This document shows positions 7,484 through 14,640 of a DNA stretch of 64,000 nucleotides, one piece after another. Both the position numbers and the translations under genes were made by a program. The notes beneath the pieces are model-generated. The model worked only from the letters and a program-made list of their open reading frames with translations. It ran no database searches and was not told where the DNA came from. The stretch comes from a virus, in the IMG/VR virus record IMGVR_UViG_3300025117_000050, positions 32,702 to 96,701 of that record, one strand, 5' to 3'. Position 1 is the first letter of the stretch; each line of letters starts with the position of its first letter.

Positions 7484-8842
7484 TTGTTAGTTAAAAATCA
7501 AAAAGTTAAAGTTAAATGGAATGGAGCACATAGAAAATATTATGAAGAAAAAGGTTATCCATTTACTAATTATGGTGATGAATTAGAGATAGACATAAAA
7601 GATTTAGCACCAAAAAGTCAAAAATATGTTTTAGTTAGTTGTGATTATTGCGGTATACCATTTATGAGGAGGTATTGTAATTACAATACAAGAAAAGAAA
7701 AATACGGTAAAGATGATAAAGATTGTTGTGATGATTGCAGAGTACATAAAAGAGAAGAAACATGTTTAGATAAATATGGTTTTAAAAATGCTGTTCAAGT
7801 AGAAGAAATACAAAATAAAATAAAAGAAACTATTAAGGAAAAATATGGAGTAGAATATATATCTCAAGTAGAAGAAATTAAAAATAAAAAGAAACAAACT
7901 TGTTTAGATAGATATGGAGTAGAATATACCTTGCAAGTTCCAGAGATTAGAGAAATGATTATAGAAACTAATATAAATAAATATGGAGTTGAAAATCCAT
8001 TTCAAAATGAAGAAATTAAAGAAAAAATCAGACAAGTCAATATGGATAAATATGGTGTAGAATATCCAATGCAATTACCTGAAATAAGAGAAAAAAGTCA
8101 AGAAACAACTTTTAAAAATCTTGGTGTTAAATATGCTATGCAATCTTATAAAACACAAGAAAAAAATAAACAATCTATTCAAGATAAATACGGATATACA
8201 AATATTTTTCAGATACCAGAGATAAAAGAAAAAATAAAGAAAATTAATATTAAAAAATATGGAGCGGAAAATCCTTTAAATAATAAAGAAATTAGAGAAA
8301 AAGCTAATAAAACTATAAAAGATAAATATGGTGTTGATAATGTTTCACAGAATCCAGAAATACAAGCAAAAATTAGACGTTCATTTTATAAAAATGGTAC
8401 TACTCCTACTTCAATTCAACAAAGATATATTTGTTTTTTAGTAAACGGTAAATTAAATTTTCCTATTGGAAGAACAAATGCAGATATATTGATAAATAAT
8501 AATATAATTATTGAATATGATGGTGGTGGACATAATCTAAGTGTAAAAATAGGAAATATAACGCAAGATCAATTTAATAGAAAAGAAATTAAAAAATATT
8601 ATTTTTTAAAAAGTAAAGGATATAAGATTATTAGAATTGTATCTGCTAAAGATAATTTACCTAAAGAAGAGAAAAGATTAATTGATGCTATAAATATAGC
8701 AATTGATTATTTAAATCAAAATCATTCTTGGTTTGAAATAAATATTGATGATGGAAAATTAAGATGTATTTGTTATGAAAAAGATTATAATTTTGGAGAA
8801 TTAAGAAGAGGAACAAAAGAAAATTTAGCTATAAATACATAA
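7484..8842 (+). CDS. Free-standing homing-type endonuclease with tandem repeats
   Basis: 452 residues, TTG start after aaaggagg. An N-terminal domain has cysteines at CDYCGIPF and CCDDCR, probably a zinc site. Residues about 90-300 hold roughly nine tandem 25-30 residue repeats of the pattern KYGVEYxxQxPEIREK. The C-terminus (about 325-420) has a Vsr/DUF559-like nuclease core: ADILINNNIIIEYDGGGH followed by a basic helix and KGYKIIRIVSAKDN. Proteins of this type are phage homing or mobile endonucleases; the repeats probably read the DNA target. It lies between the MazF-like gene and the signalling locus and may have been inserted there. Confidence 0.8.
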   Translation: MLVKNQKVKVKWNGAHRKYYEEKGYPFTNYGDELEIDIKDLAPKSQKYVLVSCDYCGIPFMRRYCNYNTRKEKYGKDDKDCCDDCRVHKREETCLDKYGFKNAVQVEEIQNKIKETIKEKYGVEYISQVEEIKNKKKQTCLDRYGVEYTLQVPEIREMIIETNINKYGVENPFQNEEIKEKIRQVNMDKYGVEYPMQLPEIREKSQETTFKNLGVKYAMQSYKTQEKNKQSIQDKYGYTNIFQIPEIKEKIKKINIKKYGAENPLNNKEIREKANKTIKDKYGVDNVSQNPEIQAKIRRSFYKNGTTPTSIQQRYICFLVNGKLNFPIGRTNADILINNNIIIEYDGGGHNLSVKIGNITQDQFNRKEIKKYYFLKSKGYKIIRIVSAKDNLPKEEKRLIDAINIAIDYLNQNHSWFEINIDDGKLRCICYEKDYNFGELRRGTKENLAINT

Positions 8843-8881
8843 ATATTATATATTAAAAATAAAAGGAGGATTATATATTTA

Positions 8882-9475
8882 TTGATTGAATTTATTATAG
8901 GAGCATTTTTATATGCTAAATTTAAAAAAGGTTATAAGTTAAAATACATATTTAAATACCCATACATATTTGCGATAATACCACCTTTATTATGTGTTTT
9001 ACTATACATATATTTAGAATATTGTGTTTTTAATCAGCAATATTGGTTTTTCCCTTATCAACATATAATAAAGACTACAACGCTTATAAGTTATGTTCCG
9101 TTGATTTATATATATAATTTATATTATAATGATATATATGAAAATGATACATTAAAATCATTTTTAACATCTCCTGCTAGTAAAACTACATTTTGTTTAG
9201 GATTAGGCTCATTTTTAAACTATATGGCAATTATCTCTAACAATATGAAAATGCCAGTATTTCCCAGTAATTGTTATTGGACTGGTTATATTAAACCTGA
9301 ATTCATTAATGATGGTTTACATGTGCTAGGTGATGCTTATACTAAAGCAATCCCCTTATGCGATTGGATCGATTTTGGAATATATGTAGCTAGTCCAGGT
9401 GATATATTAATAAGATCATTTGCATTTTTAATTATTTATCATTCTATAAAAAATTCTAATAAAATGATAAAATAA
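8882..9475 (+). CDS. DUF5317-like multi-pass membrane protein
   Basis: 197 residues with about five hydrophobic segments. The C-terminal half carries the pattern I associate with DUF5317: a small Gly/Asn-rich helix (LGLGSFLNYMAIISNN), then KMPVF, GYIKPEFINDGLHVLGD, WIDFG and SPGDILI. A TTG start is used after aaaaggagg (spacing about 12). Function is unknown. It is adjacent to the signalling genes downstream, though separated from them by a strong promoter. It may be a membrane partner of the AgrB/AgrD system, which is inference from context only. Confidence 0.65.
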   Translation: MIEFIIGAFLYAKFKKGYKLKYIFKYPYIFAIIPPLLCVLLYIYLEYCVFNQQYWFFPYQHIIKTTTLISYVPLIYIYNLYYNDIYENDTLKSFLTSPASKTTFCLGLGSFLNYMAIISNNMKMPVFPSNCYWTGYIKPEFINDGLHVLGDAYTKAIPLCDWIDFGIYVASPGDILIRSFAFLIIYHSIKNSNKMIK

Positions 9476-9478
9476 TTG

Positions 9479-9507
9479 TTGACACATAATTAACTCTGTG
9501 GTAATAT
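9479..9507 (+). promoter_or_regulatory. Near-consensus sigma-A promoter for the receptor-like/agrD unit
   Basis: TTGACA at 9479-9484, 17-base spacer, TAATAT at 9502-9507, 37 bases upstream of the ATG at 9544. It should drive the receptor-like gene and agrD, ending at the stem-loop 10499-10534. Confidence 0.75.
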
Positions 9508-9543
9508 ATAAATAGAAAAAGTTGCTAAGGAGTTGATAGAGAA

Positions 9544-10338
9544 ATGATACATGATATTACAAATGCTTTGTTAAATTTTTTACTTGTAAGTGTTTTGGAG
9601 GAGTTTGTATGGTTGTTAATAACCATAATATTATTAAAAAGATTTGATTTGCTTGATAGATATAGATGGAAAGAGAGTATGCGAGAATTTTTAATACCTA
9701 TCTTACCAACTGCACTTTATATCAATTTATCTAGATATGTTTTACATATGCCTAGAATAATAATATTATTTGGATGTATATTTATATTTTATGGTTTGAC
9801 ATTATATATAATAAAGAAAAATTCATTTATAGATGAAAAATTACCATATTTAAAAATATTAATGTTTGTATTTATAGGTATTCTTATTATAGGAATAACA
9901 GAATTGATTTATATGCCAATAATTTTATATATTATACAACAACCAGTAACAATAATGAATCAAAATATTTTAATGAATTTTGCATTTTCAATACCATCTA
10001 GAATATTTCAAATATTATTAATTCTTGCATTAATTTATAAATATAATGAAATTAAATTATTCAGCAATATAATAAAAGATAAAGTATTATTAATTATTAC
10101 AGTGTTGTTTTTAAGTATTATATTGCTAATAGTATTTATTACAACAAAAATTATTCATAGTTATTGTTTAATTTTAAACTTTTCTTTATATTCACAAATA
10201 TTAATTGGAATTAGCATAACAACAATTATAACATTAATAATATTTTTTTATCTTATTCCAATTAATTATTTAATAAATAAAATGTTTTTACTTAACAAAT
10301 CACATCAAAATATGTTTGATGATGATTATATAGATTAA
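9544..10338 (+). CDS. Multi-pass membrane protein resembling an Agr sensor without its kinase
   Basis: 264 residues with seven or eight predicted membrane segments across the whole length and a short acidic tail (MFDDDYID). The N-terminus (LLVSVLEEFVWLLITII then KRFDLLDRY) resembles, to my memory, the membrane input domain of clostridial AgrC-like histidine kinases. No H-box, N-box or G-box follows, so it cannot be a kinase by itself. The agrD ORF begins 21 bases after its stop and shares its promoter. I infer a peptide receptor or an immunity/transport partner. It could also be an unrelated membrane protein. Confidence 0.6.
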   Translation: MIHDITNALLNFLLVSVLEEFVWLLITIILLKRFDLLDRYRWKESMREFLIPILPTALYINLSRYVLHMPRIIILFGCIFIFYGLTLYIIKKNSFIDEKLPYLKILMFVFIGILIIGITELIYMPIILYIIQQPVTIMNQNILMNFAFSIPSRIFQILLILALIYKYNEIKLFSNIIKDKVLLIITVLFLSIILLIVFITTKIIHSYCLILNFSLYSQILIGISITTIITLIIFFYLIPINYLINKMFLLNKSHQNMFDDDYID

Positions 10339-10359
10339 AATAGAAAGGAGGGAAATTTC

Positions 10360-10479
10360 ATGAAAAAGTTTGCAATTATTACTTCTTTAATTGGTATTAT
10401 CGGCATTATCTGTGCAAATTGTATTAATTCTGCTTGGACATTTAACCAACCGAAAGCACCATCTATGTTAGTTAAGTAA
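10360..10479 (+). CDS. agrD: AgrD-like signalling peptide precursor (39 aa)
   Basis: A strong gaaaggaggg site precedes this 39-codon ORF. It has the three AgrD parts: a short amphipathic or hydrophobic leader (MKKFAIITSLIGIIGII), a core with nucleophiles and aromatics (CINSAWTF, residues 21-28), and a tail beginning NQPKAPSML that matches the clostridial QPxxPxSL tail removed by AgrB. Two rings are possible: a five-residue ring from Ser24 to Phe28 (lactone), or a larger thiolactone from Cys21. An AgrB-like protease is encoded 1.4 kb downstream in the same direction. Its tail lacks the usual strong negative charge. Confidence 0.75.
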   Translation: MKKFAIITSLIGIIGIICANCINSAWTFNQPKAPSMLVK

Positions 10480-10498
10480 TTTATAACTACATAGAATA

Positions 10499-10534
10499 TT
10501 TATAGTAGAGGATGATTGTTTTCTCTACTATAAA
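10499..10534 (+). terminator. Stem-loop ending the receptor/agrD unit
   Basis: A perfect 12-bp stem (tttatagtagag with ctctactataaa) encloses a 12-base loop gatgattgtttt, 19 bases after the agrD stop. It separates agrD from the promoter of the following HTH-MazF gene. No T-run follows, so it may be a partial terminator. Confidence 0.6.
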
Positions 10535-10556
10535 TACAAAAAATAAATATAAATAC

Positions 10557-10585
10557 TTGTATTCTGGAGGATAGTATGGTAAAAT
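10557..10585 (+). promoter_or_regulatory. Extended -10 promoter for the HTH-MazF/agrB unit
   Basis: TTGTAT (10557-10562), 17-base spacer, TGg-TAAAAT with an extended -10 TG at 10577-10578. It lies 47 bases upstream of the ATG at 10632 and would transcribe the HTH-MazF gene, a small gene and agrB. Confidence 0.6.
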
Positions 10586-10631
10586 AATAGATGTAATATA
10601 TATAAAATATTAAATTGAGGAGTGATTAATA

Positions 10632-11528
10632 ATGTCAATATTATTTGGTAAGAAGAATGTATTAAAACCTACTTCTACAAATTCTATTTCTGAAATAACA
10701 AAGAAAGAGTTAGCTTACAATATAAGAGTTGCCGTAGGTCATCGAAGTATTACTCAAGTCTGTAATATATTAAAAATGGTCGATCCAAAACCATTAGTTG
10801 ACTTAATAAAAATGAATTATAATGAATTACCTGATAGACAATTACTTAGAAAAATTGCATCTGCAAGCGAAGGTAGGGTTTCTTATCAAAACCTTTATTC
10901 TGTCTGCGGTTATTCCGAATTTGATTCTGAAGAAGATCGTAGTTGGGCAAAGTGGGTTCCTGAACGTGGTAGTTGTTATATGATTGATTTAGGATGGAAT
11001 ATGGATAGTGAGCAAAATTCTGTGCGTCCGGCAATAGTGATGCAAAACAACAAAGGCAATCAATACTCAGGAACAACCGTTATTATCCCTATATCTTCTC
11101 GTTCTAAAAAATTTTCTTCACAGATTCATGTATTATTAGAAAAAGAATTAGGATTTTTACGGGAATGTCAATGTTTTCCAGAACAAATTCGCTGTGTTTC
11201 AAAAAGGAGGTTCTTCTATAATTCTGTACCTTATAAAATCACTACTTTACCAGAACATAAATTATTAGAAATCAAAAACGCACTTGAGTTTGAACTAGGT
11301 TTTGAGCCTTTATATTTTGACGAAGAAAAAATATTTAAATTAATTTCTCATATTCGTTCTTTAGAAAATAATATTAAAATCAAAAAATCACATAATCTAA
11401 TTGATATATTAAATCAAAAAATGGATGATCTAAAAGAATACTGTTCAAAATATCATAAGAATCACAAGATTATCTTACAAGAATACGATAGAATCAACAA
11501 TTGCGGTTACAATGCAGTATCCATATAA
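10632..11528 (+). CDS. HTH-like domain fused to MazF/PemK domain with C-terminal helix
   Basis: 298 residues. Residues about 15-100 look like an XRE-type helix-turn-helix region (ELAYNIRVAVGHRSITQVCN, then LPDRQLLRKIASAS, GRVSYQNLYSVCGYSE). Residues about 105-235 are a MazF/PemK fold: KWVPERGSCYMIDLG, VRPAIVMQNNKG, TVIIPISSR, QIHVLLEKELG, CFPEQIRCVSKRRF. The last 60 residues are a charged helix. The core resembles the stand-alone MazF-like protein at 6896. Lying between agrD and agrB, it could be a transcription regulator built on a toxin scaffold, or a self-repressed toxin. The catalytic state cannot be judged by eye. Confidence 0.75.
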   Translation: MSILFGKKNVLKPTSTNSISEITKKELAYNIRVAVGHRSITQVCNILKMVDPKPLVDLIKMNYNELPDRQLLRKIASASEGRVSYQNLYSVCGYSEFDSEEDRSWAKWVPERGSCYMIDLGWNMDSEQNSVRPAIVMQNNKGNQYSGTTVIIPISSRSKKFSSQIHVLLEKELGFLRECQCFPEQIRCVSKRRFFYNSVPYKITTLPEHKLLEIKNALEFELGFEPLYFDEEKIFKLISHIRSLENNIKIKKSHNLIDILNQKMDDLKEYCSKYHKNHKIILQEYDRINNCGYNAVSI

Positions 11529-11590
11529 AACAACAAATCCAACCAAAATAAACAAATAAAACTAAAACAAAAAAAAGGAGATCAATTAAA

Positions 11591-11932
11591 ATGATAATCT
11601 TTGATGAAAAACAATTAAAATACTTATTTAATAAATACAAAATAAGATATAAAATATTTGAAGAAACAAATATTCTACTTATAGATAGTGGTCTTGATGA
11701 GTGGTTAATCAAGTATCAACATGGAAGAGATCAACCATATTGCCTTATGCACAAAAATAAATTAAAACAAACTAAAAGGTTCCATGTGCAGAGATGGTTG
11801 TCAAATTTTTATCAATCACTTGATAGTCTATTGTCACATAAAAATATTTTTGTAGATCATTCAAGTTCAAAAAATACATATAAAAAATATAGAAATAATA
11901 AAATAAATAATAAAAGGAGAAAAAGTTGTTAA
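11591..11932 (+). CDS. Small basic protein preceding agrB
   Basis: 113 residues; ATG with aaaaaaaggag upstream. The N-terminal half is mixed alpha/beta (FNKYKIRYKIFEETNILLID); the last 30 residues are very Lys/Asn-rich and end CC-proximally in KRRKSC. Its end overlaps the agrB TTG start by seven bases, so the two are translationally coupled. No family recognised. Confidence 0.6.
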   Translation: MIIFDEKQLKYLFNKYKIRYKIFEETNILLIDSGLDEWLIKYQHGRDQPYCLMHKNKLKQTKRFHVQRWLSNFYQSLDSLLSHKNIFVDHSSSKNTYKKYRNNKINNKRRKSC

Positions 11933-12720
11933 AATATATAAAAAACTACATAATAACATTTCGTTATATCAAACTATTCTCATATTGGAATGCAAGATAT
12001 TTGCATAACAAACTAAAAGAAGAAAGAATTAGAGAATCACAAAACTTACATAATCCACATAAAGAAAAACATAAATATTATTATATATTGCAAATGATAA
12101 TTAAAAAATTATTTCAAATAATTAATAAAATAATTTCTTTAACTCCATTAGGAAGAAAACTATCATCGTACATAACTGAAAAATATTCACAATATAAACA
12201 GAAAGAGAAAAAACCTAAAAAAATATACAACAGATACACCTACTATTATGGTCTTCAAATAATCATCGGAGGCATAAATAAATTCCTTCTACTAATCATA
12301 CCAGGCTTACTATTTAACATCTTGCCGCAACTATTACTAACCACGTTATCATTTGTATCACTAAGAATATGGACTGGTGGTCTGCACTACAATTCTTATA
12401 CCAAATGCAGCTACATATCACTATTATCCTTCACACTCACAGCACTACTATCAAAATACATCATATTAAATCAATTTATCACTATGTCAATATTTCTATC
12501 TGTATTTATATTAATTTTAATCTATGCCCCTGTAGAACATCCAAACAGACCAATAAAAGAAAAAGAAAAAATTAAATACAAATTAATCGCATTATTTGTA
12601 TTAAGCACCTTAACTATTATCTATATGTTTACAAATAATGTTATTATCTGTAATTCTATTATATATGGGATATTATTAGCAGGTATAATTATGTTACCAA
12701 TTATAAATAAACTAAGATAA
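11926..12720 (+). CDS. agrB: AgrB-like membrane cysteine protease
   Basis: 264 residues, TTG start with aaaaggag six bases upstream. AgrB proteins cut the AgrD precursor in the membrane and help form and export the cyclic peptide. The family signature is present: RIWTGGLHYNSYTKCSYIS with the catalytic pair His154 and Cys161 seven residues apart, as in known AgrB. It is followed by membrane segments and PVEHPNRPI. About five hydrophobic segments follow residue 100. Unusually, about 65 residues of basic, partly helical sequence precede the usual AgrB start; an internal Met near 58 has no ribosome site. It is the last gene of the HTH-MazF unit. Confidence 0.88.
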   Translation: MLKYIKNYIITFRYIKLFSYWNARYLHNKLKEERIRESQNLHNPHKEKHKYYYILQMIIKKLFQIINKIISLTPLGRKLSSYITEKYSQYKQKEKKPKKIYNRYTYYYGLQIIIGGINKFLLLIIPGLLFNILPQLLLTTLSFVSLRIWTGGLHYNSYTKCSYISLLSFTLTALLSKYIILNQFITMSIFLSVFILILIYAPVEHPNRPIKEKEKIKYKLIALFVLSTLTIIYMFTNNVIICNSIIYGILLAGIIMLPIINKLR

Positions 12721-12851
12721 TTATTAACATAATTTCGTAAATGGTCGATAAATGTCGGTAGGTGCGTATTGTTAATATGCTAAATATTATATAGAATAAT
12801 AGTATTAAAACATATTAATCACAAATTAAATTAAAATATGAATTTAGGCTA

Positions 12852-12880
12852 TTGTTTTTTTATTATTAAGGTATTATAAT
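12852..12880 (+). promoter_or_regulatory. Promoter for the small gene at 12900
   Basis: TTGTTT (12852-12857), 17-base spacer and a perfect TATAAT (12875-12880). The predicted transcription start falls only about 12 bases before the ATG at 12900. Confidence 0.5.
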
Positions 12881-12899
12881 AGAACAAATATACAAACAA

Positions 12900-13160
12900 A
12901 TGTTCTACAAACAAATAGAGGAGGAGATTGTTACGAATAAAACAGTTTACACAATAAAAGATGAAAATGACAAATATGTACATGGTAATAGTATTAAAAA
13001 AATTAATGAAAAGTATTATTATTCCCCATATTCATGTTTAGAAGATGGTTGTATTGCTTATACTAATAAAATAAGAGTAGAGGAAGCATTGACTACTCTT
13101 AAATTACATAATCAACTAGGTGGGCTAGGTCACAAATTTATTATTACGCTTGTTTCATAA
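12900..13160 (+). CDS. Small protein between agrB and the repressor cassette
   Basis: 86 residues if started at the ATG at 12900, which has no ribosome site. A very strong site (agaggaggag, 12917-12926) lies inside the frame but is followed only by ATT, GTT and ACG codons (12927-12935) before VTNKTVYTIKDENDKYVHG. The true start may therefore be non-AUG. It is a beta-rich protein with its own promoter. Position suggests a regulatory role comparable to small genes near arbitrium in SPbeta phages; that is inference. Confidence 0.5.
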   Translation: MFYKQIEEEIVTNKTVYTIKDENDKYVHGNSIKKINEKYYYSPYSCLEDGCIAYTNKIRVEEALTTLKLHNQLGGLGHKFIITLVS

Positions 13161-13182
13161 TCAATAAATAATAATTTTTCTA

Positions 13183-13211
13183 TTGACATAGCATACTAAT
13201 ACATATATAAT
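13183..13211 (+). promoter_or_regulatory. Perfect consensus sigma-A promoter
   Basis: TTGACA (13183-13188), 17-base spacer, TATAAT (13206-13211): both hexamers and spacing match the sigma-A consensus exactly. It lies 48 bases before the first gene of the DGQHR-like/MrpR-like cassette. A promoter this strong in a temperate phage implies either constant prophage expression or tight repression. Confidence 0.85.
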
Positions 13212-13258
13212 AATCATTAATGAGATATTATATATAAATAAAAAAGAGGTGAGTAACT

Positions 13259-14635
13259 ATGCTTAATATTAAAAATGCTATGTTGATAAAAGAATTAAAA
13301 CCACTAATAATTAAATATGGAAACAATTCAAAAATTTATAATCTTGTTCACGAATCCTTTATTAAAAAGGGTTTAACGGGTAGTAATGCAAAAAATCTAT
13401 TTACAGGTAAACTACCATTAGAATCTTTAGATATCACTTGTCAAAAAGAATTATATTTATTATTTTCTTTTACTGATAGCATGAGAAAAGCATTAAATTC
13501 ATTTGATGAAATGTCTAAAGATACTTTTGGTTCAGAAGAAGAGTACTCAAAATTAAAACTAGAAAATTATTTTACTCCTATGGAAATTGAAGAGTTTACG
13601 GATTTCGTGATAGAGAAAGAAGAAATAAGTAGATATCCTTACAGATTAAAAAACATGTTAAAAGTTGGGGAAAATCACTATATAGGCATTATATCTGCTA
13701 GAGAATTATCTTGGATAGATGCCTCCAATGACATTGTTTATGATTTCGCTGTACAGCGTGATCCCAAAATTGATATATTTGGCATGAAACGTATTAATAC
13801 TGATTTAAAGAAAATAGATGAAATGACAGAGAAGTTACTTTCTGGCAATTACTTTTCAGATGAAATTAAGTTAAATGTTAAGAATGATGGTGAAGATCAT
13901 ATCGAATTCGATTCAAAAGACGGAATTTATGGTGATCTTATTATTCATTCAGGAACAATAACTTGTTTTGACGGTTATCACAGAAAAGCAGCCAATTCAA
14001 AAGTTATGAATATTAATAATGAATTGCAATTTAATTGGAAACTAGGTGTTACTAACTATCCAGAACCTAAAGCAAAAAAATTCATGATTCAAATTAACAA
14101 ACAAAAACCTATTAAGATTGAACACATCAGAAATATTGATGAAACAAGAAATGAAAATGTAATTGTCAATAATATTATCAATAATTCTAATTCCGAACTT
14201 GCTGATAAGATTAAAGATTCTGATGCAGAATTAAAACATGGTGGATTAACTAAAAAATCTATATTATCTTTAGCAATAGAAGAACAATATAAGGAATTTT
14301 TAGTTACTAAAATCAATAATATTGAAATATCTAATTGGATAGTAGAATTCACAAATCATTTAATGGGATTATATACTAACGAATTTTTATTTAATGTAGA
14401 CAAAACTAAAAAAATAAGTTATATTAATCATAAGAATATGTTTATGGGATATATCGCACTTTCAAGAAAATTGTATAAGCAAGATGATTGGAAAAATAAA
14501 ACTAAAAAAATAATGGAAAGCGTTGATTTTAGCATTGATAATGATATTTGGAAAAGTATTAAAATCAATGAAGATAATTTAAATAAAACATCAAAGAATG
14601 AATTATATAATATATTTATTAAAAAGCAGGTGTAA
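13259..14635 (+). CDS. DGQHR/DndB-like protein of the repressor cassette
   Basis: 458 residues. The middle (about 185-260) has a pattern seen in DGQHR/DndB and ParB-like proteins: KIDEMTEKLLSGNYFSDEI, then GDLIIHSGTITCFDGYHRKA. The last phrase corresponds to the DGQHR box, here DGYHRK. The N-terminal 100 residues are helical and DNA-binding in style. It is followed after five bases by the MrpR-like gene. In SPbeta, yopQ (about 460 aa, from memory) sits next to mrpR/yopR, so this is a plausible counterpart. It may act with the repressor; the mechanism is unknown. Confidence 0.65.
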   Translation: MLNIKNAMLIKELKPLIIKYGNNSKIYNLVHESFIKKGLTGSNAKNLFTGKLPLESLDITCQKELYLLFSFTDSMRKALNSFDEMSKDTFGSEEEYSKLKLENYFTPMEIEEFTDFVIEKEEISRYPYRLKNMLKVGENHYIGIISARELSWIDASNDIVYDFAVQRDPKIDIFGMKRINTDLKKIDEMTEKLLSGNYFSDEIKLNVKNDGEDHIEFDSKDGIYGDLIIHSGTITCFDGYHRKAANSKVMNINNELQFNWKLGVTNYPEPKAKKFMIQINKQKPIKIEHIRNIDETRNENVIVNNIINNSNSELADKIKDSDAELKHGGLTKKSILSLAIEEQYKEFLVTKINNIEISNWIVEFTNHLMGLYTNEFLFNVDKTKKISYINHKNMFMGYIALSRKLYKQDDWKNKTKKIMESVDFSIDNDIWKSIKINEDNLNKTSKNELYNIFIKKQV

Positions 14636-14640
14636 AATAA

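Noticed and set aside
7740-8400. CRISPR array
   Set aside because: The repetition is in codons for a tandem protein repeat, with no identical DNA repeats or regular unique spacers. No CRISPR array was seen anywhere in the window.
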